In this document: piece after piece, positions 1-10,449 of the stretch | How positions within the stretch are numbered: the stretch's first letter is position 1 | Layout of the letters: the number at the start of each line of letters is the position of its first letter | DNA from: Clavaria fumosa | Taxonomy: Eukaryota > Basidiomycota > Agaricomycetes > Agaricales > Clavariaceae | Length of the DNA: 64,000 bases | Assembly: GCA_951802425.1 (NCBI GenBank) | Contig: OX637802.1 | Location: 1,364,001-1,428,000, forward strand | Direction of reading: 5' to 3' | Notes under the pieces: model-generated | Told to the model about the DNA's origin: nothing | What the model saw: the letters and a program-made list of their open reading frames with translations, nothing else | Database searches by the model: none | Position numbers and translations under genes: made by a program

Positions 1-262
1 AGTCATCAGACTGGGCCCCTTAGTAAGAACGTCATGTGATTATGTAGAGGTACTAACGCCATTGGTAGTTATTAATAGCTATCACATGACTGCAGTAGTA
101 TATAAGTAGCTCACCAGATGTAGTAGATACCCATCTGGTTATCCAGTTTTGTGCCCCGGACTACCACTACCGCTACCGACTCGACTTCGCTCATCGTCAC
201 CGTCGTCGTCCTTCGATAGGATCCTCACCGATCAGCACACCGACAACCAGATTCTATTAACA
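1..262 (+). mobile_element. LTR, 3' part only (cut by window edge)
   Basis: This stretch reads like a plus-strand LTR whose start lies before the window. It has a TATA-like box (tatataag near 100) and a pyrimidine-rich downstream part, and ends in attctattaaca with the terminal CA at 261-262. At 263 the minus-strand gag sequence begins in mid-codon context, so the LTR interrupts that gag. The family cannot be named; the ending would fit copia or gypsy LTRs. The target duplication cannot be checked because the other side is outside the window. Confidence 0.55.
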
Positions 263-743
263 TGGCCCTCATCAGCAAGGCATGGATGACATTCCAGTGA
301 GTGTCTTCATTGTAGCCAGCTTGGCTCATAAGCGTCTCAAATTTTTGGAAGAATTGAGCAGCATCCATTTGTATCTGCTGGAATGTATTGATCTTCTGTA
401 CTGCCAAGGCTTGGTCCTCAATGGGGGCAAAAGCCTCTCTCAAGCATGTCTCGAATGTGGCCCAAATTACATCTTCTCCTCCTTCTTCTAGCAGCACTGT
501 GGCTGCCTGGTTCGCCCATTTGGCAGCATAGTCTTTGGTCATGTGGCTCAGGGTAACAACTACTTTCAGGAAGTCAGTGGGGTATTTCACCGTGTTTACT
601 TGGAACTCCAGATGCAAGCTCCGGAGAAAGGTCTGGAAGTCTTCTCTTTTTCCAGTATAGGGGATGATTTTCAATGCAAGGGTTACGGGTGCTGCCACGG
701 GAGCGGGAGCGGCTGGCTCAGGTGCAGGGGCGGTGTCAGCCAT
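263..743 (-). pseudogene. truncated gypsy Gag
   Basis: Minus-strand retrotransposon Gag (capsid-type domain) with ATG at 741-743. After an Ala/Pro-rich N-terminus comes the pattern shared with the other gags here: Y-T/F-G-K-R-E-D-F-Q-T-F-L-R-S-L, then K-W-A-N, then FFQKFETLM. The frame is cut at 262 by an unrelated LTR end, so the C-terminal half and the CCHC knuckle are missing. An upstream ORF (748-1305) and an LTR with primer site follow in the expected 5' direction. Non-functional fragment; family assignment is by similarity to the intact gags in this window. Confidence 0.75.
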
Positions 744-747
744 CTCT

Positions 748-1305
748 TTAGTCTAGCTCTTCAAGATAAATGTGAGGCGGGTTCTGGAATAGGTCTATTC
801 GCAGGCAGTCTTGTAGCAAGCCAAACATAAGATTGGTCTGTGCTTCAGCAGAGCGGTGCTCAGGCAAATTGTCGGTCTGTACTGCAACAAACATGTGGGT
901 GTTGTCCTTGAGTTCTTTGAGGGCGCTATAGTAGTCAGTGTCTTCGTCAAGGAGATCTTCTTCTCCAGCCAGGAATTCTAAACTCTCCTGTTCATATGCT
1001 TGTTCAGCCACAACTTCGGAGAGTAGGGCCACTAATCAGGTTTGGAAAGTTCGCCACTCAGGTCGGTGCGCGATGGATACAGGGTTGTTTGTGCTTGGGT
1101 CTATCGGTAGACAAAGTCTTCGGGTAGCAAAATGGTATCTCGGCACTAACAGTGCGGCTTCGGAATGTCTTGGGTAGAGGAACCGCTCATAGGTCCTTCC
1201 TTGCGGTGTGCTTGGTGGGGTTAGCTGTTCGAAATCTGTATCTTCGTCCAATCCTATCAGGGCTCTACGCCTCTTGTATCGCTTGAACGCTGTCCAGTAG
1301 CGCAC
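748..1305 (-). pseudogene. pre-gag ORF of gypsy element, one internal stop
   Basis: An additional reading frame sits between the 5' LTR and gag on the minus strand. It is continuous from 1305 to 748 except for one TGA at 1036-1038. Its stop lies four bases before the gag ATG. Near its end it carries the short pattern V-A-V-Q-T-D, comparable to V-S-V-E-I-Q-T-E in the pre-gag ORF of the intact element at 16970-17845; both are acidic and rich in E/D and Y. The function is unknown and no domain is recognised. The TGA could be a CGA codon hit by C-to-T change, but this is inference. Confidence 0.5.
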
Positions 1306-1391
1306 CAGTTCTTGTTCTCAGAATACATGAGCCTTGCTTCAGCTTGGGCGAGGGTGGGGTGCCTAGGTCTGTGAGGAGGTAGGTGGGGGAG

Positions 1392-1402
1392 AGGTTGTTA
1401 CT
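1392..1402 (-). promoter_or_regulatory. self-priming primer-binding site
   Basis: On the minus strand the 11 nt directly inside the 5' LTR read AGTAACAACCT. The same LTR contains the exact complement, AGGTTGTTACT, at 1480-1470, 35 nt after the TATA box start. This is the arrangement of Tf1/sushi elements, where the first 11 nt of the mRNA fold back to prime reverse transcription. No tRNA 3' end match is needed. Confidence 0.7.
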
Positions 1403-1720
1403 TGTCAACAACTGTTGGGTTGACTCTCAGCTTTTCAAGGGACTTGGGTGAAGTCAGAATGTGATTGGGAGTAACAACCTAAGGGAAGTTGTTACATGGG
1501 TAGCTACTTATATAGTACAGAGACACAAGTCAAAGTGAGTCACAGCAGGAGGTGATAGACATGTGTGGGCAATGAGGCATGGCATGAGTCATACGTGAAG
1601 AAGTGAAAGAGGGGTAGCATGTGGCATGTGACAAGGACAAGGGAAGGGTGTGTGCATGGCATGAAGGGTGGAAAAGAGGGGTGTGATGTGAGAAGGGGGT
1701 CATGTGGCAAAACTCTAACA
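1403..1720 (-). mobile_element. 5' LTR of the truncated minus-strand gypsy element
   Basis: Read on the minus strand, the LTR starts TGTTAGAG (1720) and ends GTTGACA (1403), obeying the TG...CA rule. It contains a CACATGACC motif like other gypsy LTRs of the window, and TATATAAG at about 1515. The predicted mRNA start is near 1480. The gag side is confirmed by the priming site at 1392-1402. The outer border at 1720 rests only on the TG/CA rule, since the matching 3' LTR lies outside the window. Confidence 0.65.
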
Positions 1721-1734
1721 GTCCTCCTGTCTTT

Positions 1735-1856
1735 GCTGGAGATCTGTCAGGACCCATTCATTTTTCCCTTGCCCAAGCCGACTCTACTGACACCTGCTGG
1801 AGATCTGTCAGGACCCATTCATTTTTCCCTTGCCCAAGCTGACTCTACTGACACCT
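1735..1856. repeat. 61-bp perfect-type tandem duplication
   Basis: Two adjacent 61-bp copies start gctggagatctgtcagg at 1735 and 1796. They differ at single positions (ccgactc versus ctgactc, again a CpG/TpG difference). Probably a local slippage duplication. Confidence 0.85.
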
Positions 1857-3554
1857 ACGACTCCCCCAACAGCTCTATACAACCTCGCGAGCCCCTCTAC
1901 ACACTTCTGGAACCCACCATCCCCTTCCGGAAGCCTCCCCAACCTCCCCCGCCTTTACACGACACTTGCAACCATGACACCATACTCATGGAACTCCTTG
2001 TGAACTCACCATACACATATTCACCATTTGAACCCACTACATCAACGCATGACACACAGTTCCACAATCTCTTCAGCTGGCATGTGACTTGCCACACAGC
2101 ACCCCCAGCACTACCACTACCAGCACCAATACATTATCAGCATTATGACCATTACCCGCATTACCAGCATTACCCATGTGACCTCTCGCCCAAGGTCACC
2201 TGCATCACTACCATCACCTACATGACCACTCTTATGACCTTGCGACCTTAACACTCAAAAATGCCACCAATGGTCAGCTGAATATTCCTTTCAAATATGC
2301 TCCCCTTTCTCTCCTCCGTTGTCCATAACTATGTTACATATGATCCAAGAATCCCCCCATAGATATATACTTATTTAATCAGGTCATGACTCATGACAGG
2401 TCATCTTTGCGACCTTACCTATGCATTCCTAACCCCTCGTGACCTTAGTAGAGCATGCGCCTAGTTACTATATGACTAAACATACCCCACACTACTATAG
2501 TTTTGTTGCCTGGCCACCTCGGTACTTTTCCTCTTTTGTTATACTCTTCTGTACACATGTATATAAGTCTTGCATGTACTTCTCATACTGTAGACTTGAT
2601 ATTGATGCACATTGGTTTAAGCTTGAGGCTATTACACCCTTTGAGCTTGGAACCACTGTGATTGATAGGTCTTGTCTCGCTTGGTGACCTCGACAACACC
2701 AAGACACACTCTGCTTCATTCTAACTTGTTCTCCATGCTCGTATAAACTTGCGCACCTAAGTATTCTCTCTTATTCATCTTGGTACTGATTCCTTCGAAC
2801 CCCACAGGTTCTCTCATTGGTTGGCTAAGTCATTGCCTTCACTGACACATCTCTTGACACCATTGTGACTACCCATGACTCTCTCAGCATTGTCTCTTTC
2901 TCCCACTTTGTCTATTTCTCTTCCTATGCTTCATCGGTCAACCTCACGACCTTCTCAGCGACATCTCTTCTCTCCCAACTTGTCTTTTTCCTCTTTACAC
3001 TTCATCTACTGACTTCGTGACCTTCCCAGCGACGTCTCCCTTCTCCCTACTTGTCTATTTCTGTTCTTACACTCTTTCAGACATCTTTGCAACCTTCTGG
3101 GACTGAGCATTCTCGACTGTGCTCAACAGTTGACTGGTCTTAGCAAGTTTCCAGGATTGGTCACCAACAAGTCGACCTTTGGCATTACTTATGAGACAGG
3201 ACAGGCCCTAACAATAGGCCTACATAACTGTGGCTAATACATTGCTCAATGGCCCAATCATCAATTAATGAGGCATATATCAGGGCCAACATAAAGGCCT
3301 AGATGACACTGGCTCTCACATTGCCTTGTTACCAGCTACTCTGATTGAACTTCTCTAAATGACTATCCTCTGCCATCAATGCTGTACTGTGTGCCTGTCA
3401 TAAGATAGCATCACAATCCCACAATAAATGTTGAAGGTCTGTCTCTATATCTTGTTCTCATTGGCCTTGCTGACAACCCATTCATTCCCTTGCAGTTTCA
3501 CCACCCCAGGTTGTGTGGCATGGGAGTCGCATGCATTTACTAATATTTGGTCCT
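1857..3554. other. no gene seen; degenerate repeats
   Basis: I see no convincing coding region here. About 2100-2230 is rich in CATTAC/CATTATG-type short repeats. About 2884-3080 holds three degenerate copies of a roughly 71-bp unit (ttgtctatttct followed by cttcat and cgaccttc). A plus-strand open frame at 1619-2251 is low complexity and is not supported. Confidence 0.5.
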
Positions 3555-3715
3555 ATTTGGTCCTATTTGGCGCAGTCGCGCGGTGACTATGCCAAATAGG
3601 ACCATCTTGATGGCACAGCAATTGTATTTGGTCCTATTTGGTGCGCTTGCATGGCAACTGCACCAAATAGGACCATCCTGATGGCACAGCAATTGGTGCG
3701 ATTTGGTCCTATTTG
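3555..3715. repeat. tandem hairpin repeat (71-75 bp unit)
   Basis: Two full copies and a partial third of a unit begin atttggtcctatttgg at 3555, 3626 and 3701. In each full unit, ttggtcctatttgg is followed about 25 bases later by its inverse ccaaataggacca, so each unit can fold into a 13-14 bp stem. The loops differ between copies while the stems are kept. Confidence 0.8.
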
Positions 3716-3855
3716 CTATAGCTTGTGTAACTACACTGCAAACACTCTTGCCAATGAAAACTGAGGATCTCTAATAATGGCTTCTCGATCCCAAAAGTGA
3801 CAGCTTCCAACAAAAGAAGAGCTTGTGAATAAGAAGTGACATCTTTCAGCTGCTA

Positions 3856-4410
3856 ATGATGTATGTGCTCTTTTGCTGTTGCAGAACTAGTACAAATGTC
3901 TCCCAGCGTTGCTACATGTGCCTTAATGGCAATAAACCCTTGATCATCTGCTACAACTGTCCTCACACACTATGCTCAAATTGCATAACAATCCTGGTTT
4001 TTCCATCTTCAAATTTAGTGTTCTTTTGTCTCAATTGCCATGAACGATTTTTTGCATCACAGCCATATAAAGTGAGTGTCTTATGTTCCAATTCTCCTTC
4101 TGACCTGAACAATGCCCAGGGCCTCCATTTCCATGATGCCACCATCCCCCCTACAGTGGATGGTGATATCAATGTTGTGGCTTTTCGTCCTGTTCATGAC
4201 CTAGGGGTGAAGATCAAAGGTCACTTTCAGATGACTGCACAGTCCCAGGTTATTGTCCACTTTTACCTCTCTGGCTTGCATTTGAATGGATCTCCTGCCA
4301 AGATTCTTTCTGAGTACATGTCAGCATTCCTGGATCAAGAGGTCCTAGTTAACAGAGAGATTTCGTTTGACCTGTCCTCTGACATGCTGATTTCTGAGCA
4401 TGCCAATTGA
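3856..4410 (+). CDS. C4-type zinc finger protein fragment, unknown role
   Basis: Open frame of 184 codons. The N-terminal third has cysteine pairs spaced like a treble-clef/PHD-type finger: C-Y-M-C, then C-Y-N-C, C-S-N-C and C-L-N-C-H. The rest is a soluble-looking alpha/beta region with no motif I can name. A 3' splice-like pyrimidine-rich stretch and ttgcag just upstream (near 3880) suggest the true protein begins in an earlier exon. I recall comparable zinc-finger ORFs as dispersed families in mushroom genomes, but cannot verify it. It may be a relic of a transposon-linked gene; it stands alone between repeats. Confidence 0.35.
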   Translation: MMYVLFCCCRTSTNVSQRCYMCLNGNKPLIICYNCPHTLCSNCITILVFPSSNLVFFCLNCHERFFASQPYKVSVLCSNSPSDLNNAQGLHFHDATIPPTVDGDINVVAFRPVHDLGVKIKGHFQMTAQSQVIVHFYLSGLHLNGSPAKILSEYMSAFLDQEVLVNREISFDLSSDMLISEHAN

Positions 4411-4523
4411 ATCCAAAACAATGTCAGAGAGATTATTGGCCAATGGTAAGTAGACTGCTATCACTTGGAAAATTTCTAACACTGTGCAACAGCTCAACTA
4501 CCCGAGTTGTCATATTCATATGT

Positions 4524-4814
4524 TGTTAGGATCGCTTATGTAAGCCATCCCAAAGTGCAGTTGTGGAGAAACTGGGGAGGGTTGTTGGAAGGTCACATGA
4601 CCTGTGGCTGGGTCGGATTATGTAATCATGTAAGATCACATGACCTGGGGCCTGGGCGCATCACGTGATCCGAGGGTCCGAGCGTGGGAAAGTCGGCAAG
4701 TGCCGAAGCGTTCGCTATAAGTACTTTCGCTTTTCCTTTTTTGTACTCTTTTCCCCTTATCTTAGTGTGGTCGTCATGACCTTACGCTTAAGTTGTGTGA
4801 GACCCAGTCTGATA
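4524..4814 (+). mobile_element. 5' LTR of outer family-B element
   Basis: Starts tgttaggatcgc and ends gtctgata. U3 holds cacatgacc twice and one cacgtg. The TATA region reads ctataagtac. The expected priming seed here reads atcttagtgt, changed in its last bases from the family form atcttagtatt. The LTR differs from 30717-31007 at only about three positions but clearly from 29778-30067, so 30717-31007 is its true partner. Confidence 0.85.
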
Positions 4815-5388
4815 TAATACTAAGATCCACCTGTCCGCCCTAGCCCCGTGTCCTAACCCGGCTAGCCTGGACCCTTAATTTCAAACTGTGACACGTTGTC
4901 ACAGCTCAGCCCCTATCATCCTCTTCTCCTTTACCCTGCCCGTGGTGTGTAACAGAACCGCGCGAAATTTTTACTGTGTGTAGATACACGTGACCAGACC
5001 AGGAGGAAGTCAACTGTGACCCTCCCCAAGTGATACCGAGTGCCCAAGGCCCGGAACTTTGTTTTACAGCTACGTACCAGTGAATCGTGTAGTGTACAGG
5101 GCAAGGAAAGGCCCCTACATAGTCTTTCTGTAGTTTCCTGGTCCAGTGGACAGGGCCCTTGCTCTGTGACCATTGTCAGAAGGGCGCACGGGCAACTCAT
5201 TAGGAGTTGTGGAGCGACCACCTGGGACACCATTTGGGCCCCACGTTAACAAAAGTTTCATAGAATAAGAGTTCTATAGGTACATAAGTACACAAAAGAG
5301 CAGCCTAAGAGGACAGGACTGTTAAGAGATCAAAGAAATCCTGAGTGCCCAAGGCCTGGAACTTTATTTACAGCATCCAGGGCCTGTG
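4815..5388 (+). other. family-B leader with primer site
   Basis: Untranslated leader of about 570 nt. The primer site aatactaagat (4816-4826) follows the LTR and is complementary to atcttagtatt of family-B LTRs. The leader contains two copies of gagtgcccaaggcc followed by ggaacttt and a tttacag end (about 5037-5071 and 5341-5376). These resemble duplicated 3' splice-site regions, so the leader may be spliced; that is inference. No long open frame is present. Confidence 0.6.
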
Positions 5389-5773
5389 ATGGCAGACCAT
5401 GTCGCCCCGCCTGTAGCCCAACCTATGAGGCTTGACCTATCTGTTGCCCCCTTTGATGGGCAGAAAAGGAACTTCCGTACGTTCCTCCGATCCCTTCGCC
5501 TCCTGTTTATGGCGAACCCAACTGTCTATGCTGTGGACCTGGTGAAGGTCCTTCTTGCTCTGAGCAAAATTACTGGAGAAGGATTCACTGCAGAGTGGGC
5601 GAATATGAAGGCGGAAGAGATCCTGGGTAGTGGCGAGGCCGGAACCTGGGCAGAGTTTGTGGAGGAGATGAAGTGCGCATTCGATGACCCGAATGACCGT
5701 GCGACTGCCCTTGCCGATATTGCAGGGCTGAAACAGGGTGCCATGACAGCACCAGAGTTCTTCGCAAAATTCG
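5389..5773 (+). pseudogene. family-B gag, 5' part, split by insertion
   Basis: N-terminal 128 codons of Gag from ATG at 5389, with the family pattern FDGQKRNFRTFLRSLRL, then AEWANMK and APEFFAKF. After the G at 5773 the LTR of the family-A element begins. The frame resumes in phase at 25703 behind the duplicated attcg (5769-5773 and 25698-25702). Without the insertion, gag and pol would be one open frame of about 1480 codons ending at 29766. So this gag was intact when family A landed in it. Confidence 0.9.
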
Positions 5774-6078
5774 TGTCAGGATCGCTTACATAAGCAGGTT
5801 GGAAAGGCCAAGAAAGGATCGCAAAAGAGTTGCGGGAAGTTTGCGGACGAGTCACGTGACCCGAACGGGTGGTGGCTTACATAATGGGAAAATCACGTGA
5901 CCCGGGCCTGGACGCATCACGTGACGCACGGGGTCCGAGCGTGGGAACGCTGGCAACTCCCGAACCGCTCGCTATATATACTACGTCGCTTTCTTACTTG
6001 TACCCTTTTCCCCTTATGTTAGTATCGTCATCATCGACCTTACGTTAAGTTGTGTGAACCGTGAGACTAAGTCTGACA
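5774..6078 (+). mobile_element. 5' LTR of family A
   Basis: Starts tgtcaggatcgc, ends gtctgaca. U3 has three perfect CACGTG palindromes, each in a tcacgtgac context, followed by the TATA box ctatatatac. The likely mRNA start is atgttagtat at 6016-6025, complementary to atactaacat at 6081-6090 just past the LTR. It differs from the 3' LTR at two sites, both CpG versus TpG. Confidence 0.93.
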
Positions 6079-6424
6079 CAATACTAACATCAACCCCTGT
6101 CTGCCCTAGCCCCGTGTCCTAACCCGGCTAGCCTGGACCCCTATCTCAAACTGTCACACTCTGTGACAGCTTATCCCCCTCATCCTCTTTCTCTTTACCC
6201 TGCCCACGGTGTGCAACAGAACCGTGTGAAATTTTTACTGTGTGTAGATACACGTGACCAGACCCAGAGGAAGTCTACTGTGACCCTCCCCAAGAGACAC
6301 CGAGTGCCAAAGGCCCGGAACTTTGCTTTACAGCTATGTACCAGTGAATCGTGTAGTGTACAGGGCACGGAAAGGCCCTATACATAGTTTTTCTGTAGTT
6401 TCCTGGTCCAGTGGACAGGGCCCT
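6079..6424 (+). other. family-A leader, first segment, with primer site
   Basis: Leader following the 5' LTR. The primer site atactaacat lies at 6081-6090. The segment is homologous to the family-B leader (4815-5388). It is broken at gggccct (6418-6424) by the foldback element and resumes at 11680 with the duplicated gggccct, runs to tagag (11821-11825), is broken again by the family-C element, and resumes with tagag at 18444. Confidence 0.85.
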
Positions 6425-6589
6425 CAGTAGTACTGAATGAAATAATTAACTAGACACAGCAGTTAGGTATAATTCATAGTGTACTCTTTGCAGCTACAGC
6501 TGGACAAGGAATCCTTATGGTCAGTCAACTTGTCAAGTTAACTTGTCAAAGGTAGTACATGGGGGACTAGTAGACTAGATACAGCTGAC

Positions 6590-8800
6590 AGCTGTGGATC
6601 TAGTGGACTAGTTACAGCTACTAGGTGTGGACCTGGTGGACTAGTTGCAGGTGCTAGCTATGGGTCTAGTGAACTAGTTACAGCTGCTAGCTGTGGGTCC
6701 AGTGGACTAGTTACAGCTACCAGTTGTGGATCTAGTAGACTAGGTGCAGCAAGTAGGTGTAGGTCTAGTGGACTAGTTGCAGCTATTAGCTGTAGATGTA
6801 ATGAACTAGTTACAGCTAGTAGCTGTGGGCCTAGTGGACTAGTTGCAGCTACTAGCTGTGGGCCTAGTGGACTAGTTGCAGCTACTAGCTGTAGATGTAG
6901 TGAACTAGTTGCAGCTAGTAGGTGTAGGTCTAGTAGACTAGTTGCAGCTATTAGCTGTAGATCTAGTGAACTAGTTACAGCTAGTAGCTGTGGACCTAGT
7001 GGACTAGTTGCAGCTACTAGCTGTAGATGTAGTGAACTAGTTACAGCTATTAGTTGTAGATGTAGTGAACTAGTTACAGCTAGTAGGTGTAGGTCTAGTA
7101 GACTAGTTGCAGCTAGTAGTTGTGGACCTAGTGGACTAGTGGCAGCTACCAGCTGTGGGTCTAGTGGACTAGTTACAGCCATTAGCTGTGGATCTAGTGA
7201 ACTAGTTGCAGCTAGTTGCTGTAGATCTAGTGAACTAGTTACAGCTATTAGTTGTACATGTAGTGAACTAGTTGCAGCTAGTAGCTGTGGGCCTAGTGGA
7301 CTAGTTGCAGCTACTAGCTGTGGATCTAGTGGACTAGTTGCAGCTACTAGCTGTAGATGTAGTGAACTAGTTGCAGCTAGTAGGTGTAGATGTAGTGAAC
7401 TAGTTGCAGCTAGTAGCTGTGGACCTAGTGGACTAGTTGCAGCTACTAGCTGTGGGCCTAGTGGACTAGTTGCAGCTACTAGCTGTGGGCCTAGTGGACT
7501 AGTTGCAGCTACTAGCTGTAGATGTAGTGAACTAGTTGCAGCTAGTAGGTGTAGGTCTAGTGGACTAGTTACAGCTAGTAGCCGTGGGCCTAGTGGACTA
7601 GTTGCAGCTACTAGCTGTGGGCCTAGTGGACTAGTTGCAGCTACTAGCTGTAGATGTAGTGAACTAGTTACAGCTATTAGTTGTAGATGTAGTGAACTAG
7701 TTACAGCTAGTAGGTGTAGGTCTAGTAGACTAGTTGCAGCTAGTAGTTGTGGACCTAGTGGACTAGTGGCAGCTACCAGCTGTGGGTCTAGTGGACTAGT
7801 TACAGCCATTAGCTGTGGATCTAGTGAACTAGTTGCAGCTAGTTGCTGTAGATCTAGTGAACTAGTTACAGCTATTAGTTGTACATGTAGTGAACTAGTT
7901 GCAGCTAGTAGCTGTGGGCCTAGTGGACTAGTTGCAGCTACTAGCTGTGGATCTAGTGGACTAGTTGCAGCTACTAGCTGTAGATGTAGTGAACTAGTTG
8001 CAGCTAGTAGGTGTAGATGTAGTGAACTAGTTGCAGCTAGTAGCTGTGGACCTAGTGGACTAGTTGCAGCTACTAGCTGTGGGCCTAGTGGACTAGTTGC
8101 AGCTACTAGCTGTGGGCCTAGTGGACTAGTTGCAGCTACTAGCTGTAGATGTAGTGAACTAGTTGCAGCTAGTAGGTGTAGGTCTAGTGGACTAGTTACA
8201 GCTAGTAGCCGTGGGCCTAGTGGACTAGTTGCAGCTACTAGCTGTGGGCCTAGTGGACTAGTTGCAGCTACTAGCTGTAGATGTAGTGAACTAGTTACAG
8301 CTAGTAGGTGTAGGTCTAGTAGACTAGTTGCAGCTAGTAGTTGTGGACCTAGTGGACTAGTGGCAGCTACCAGCTGTGGGTCTAGTGGACTAGTTACAGC
8401 CATTAGCTGTGGATCTAGTGAACTAGTTGCAGCTAGTTGCTGTAGATCTAGTGAACTAGTTACAGCTATTAGTTGTACATGTAGTGAACTAGTTGCAGCT
8501 AGTAGCTGTGGGCCTAGTGGACTAGTTGCAGCTACTAGCTGTGGATCTAGTGGACTAGTTGCAGCTACTAGCTGTAGATGTAGTGAACTAGTTGCAGCTA
8601 GTAGGTGTAGATGTAGTGAACTAGTTGCAGCTAGTAGCTGTGGACCTAGTGGACTAGTTGCAGCTACTAGCTGTGGGTCTAGTCAATTACTAGCTGTAGA
8701 TCTGGTGAATTAGTTACAGCTACTAGCTGTGGATCTAGTGGACTAGTTGCAGCTAGTTGCTGTGGGTCTGGTAGACTAGTTACAGCTATTATCTGTGGAT
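6590..8800. repeat. 33-bp satellite array, left arm, with higher-order units
   Basis: Monomer of 33 bp such as ctagtggactagttgcagct followed by actagctgtgggc. Each monomer contains actagt and a cagctactagctg near-palindrome. Because 33 is divisible by 3, frames stay open on both strands (11-residue repeats). A higher-order block repeats: gtggactagtggcagctacc occurs at 7131, 7758 and 8352, giving spacings of 627 bp (19 monomers) and 594 bp (18 monomers). Confidence 0.92.
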
Positions 8801-10449
8801 CTAGTCAGTCAATGATGTAGATTCCTTGCAATAAACTATTGTAATTACAATAGGTGGCCATTGCGAGAATGACTGAACAAACAATGGCAAACAAAATATG
8901 CCAAAAATAAAAACAAAACTCAAAATTCAGCAGCCCTGTGCCTGGTCCCTCAGGTACAGGTTACCAATCAAGCATAGCTGCTTTTGGTAAGCTGCTATGA
9001 CTGTGGGAAAAATTTTGCATGGCTTGCAAAATATGACTTTTTATACACCAAAAAATCGGCAAAAATCAGGGGATTCCAGATCCAGACACCCCACATTTGT
9101 ATCTGCCTTGGTTCGGTGTCAATTTGCAAAATACACAGAAAATATTCATTTTTCTACAGTTCTGCAGTACTCTGGCTTAAAAATGGATAGGAGAGGATAC
9201 ACACACCTACACACACTACCTGTGGACATATGGGGAGGGTGTGGACTAGTTTAACAACTCACCCACCATCTCTGTCACCTCCCTGGAATCCATTACTAGG
9301 AATTAGGGTGTTATTGGCCTGGAAGCATGGCTATTTGTTATATTGCAAATTCCAGCCATCAGACTACACCTTATGACATCTATTACAATCATACAAAAGC
9401 CCATAATATTTGGTGCAGAATTACAGATTCCCCATGTCTATTTTCCCAAAATTCTCAAAATCTCTCCCCAGACAGTCCCCTTTGTCAAATCACATATTCC
9501 TGTGGTCTGATAGCTGACAAGGTATGCATGAATACATGTTCAAAGTTTGGTGAAGTTAGGCCAAGTTCTCAAGAAGATAGCTCAGAATGAGTCTTTTGCA
9601 GGACAGTCAAGGTCTTCCTTATCCTTGCCTTCATCTTTGCTCTCTCTTCAGACTGTCCTCTAAAAGACACATTCTGGGCTATCTTCCTGAGAACTTGGCC
9701 TAACTTCACCAAACTTTGAACATGTATTCATGCATACCTTGTCAGCTATCAGACCACAGGAATATGTGATTTGACAAAGGGGACTGTCTGGGGAGAGATT
9801 TTGAGAATTTTGGGAAAATAGACATGGGGAATCTGTAATTCTGCACCAAATATTATGGGCTTTTGTATGATTGTAATAGATGTCATAAGGTGTAGTCTGA
9901 TGGCTGGAATTTGCAATATAACAAATAGCCATGCTTCCAGGCCAATAACACCCTAATTCCTAGTAATGGATTCCAGGGAGGTGACAGAGATGGTGGGTGA
10001 GTTGTTAAACTAGTCCACACCCTCCCCATATGTCCACAGGTAGTGTGTGTAGGTGTGTGTATCCTCTCCTATCCATTTTTAAGCCAGAGTACTGCAGAAC
10101 TGTAGAAAAATGAATATTTTCTGTGTATTTTGCAAATTGACACCGAACCAAGGCAGATACAAATGTGGGGTGTCTGGATCTGGAATCCCCTGATTTTTGC
10201 CGATTTTTTGGTGTATAAAAAGTCATATTTTGCAAGCCATGCAAAATTTTTCCCACAGTCATAGCAGCTTACCAAAAGCAGCTATGCTTGATTGGTAACC
10301 TGTACCTGAGGGACCAGGCACAGGGCTGCTGAATTTTGAGTTTTGTTTTTATTTTTGGCATATTTTGTTTGCCATTGTTTGTTCAGTCATTCTCGCAATG
10401 GCCACCTATTGTAATTACAATAGTTTATTGCAAGGAATCTACATCATTG

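Noticed and set aside
1619..2251. 210-codon plus-strand frame rich in His, Thr and Pro
   Set aside because: Overlaps the LTR end and a 61-bp duplication, low complexity, no recognisable domain.
7000..8700. CRISPR-like regular repeats
   Set aside because: Monomers are directly adjacent without unique spacers, the organism is a eukaryote, and no cas genes exist; this is a satellite array.
6658..8713. Very long open frames on both strands (over 500 codons) across the 33-bp array
   Set aside because: They exist only because the repeat length is divisible by three; the translation is an 11-residue repeat without start context or homologous protein character.
8984..9590. Short open frames repeated in inverse at 9660-10275
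   Set aside because: They are the two arms of the palindrome; identical shadows on both sides without codon-usage or domain support.
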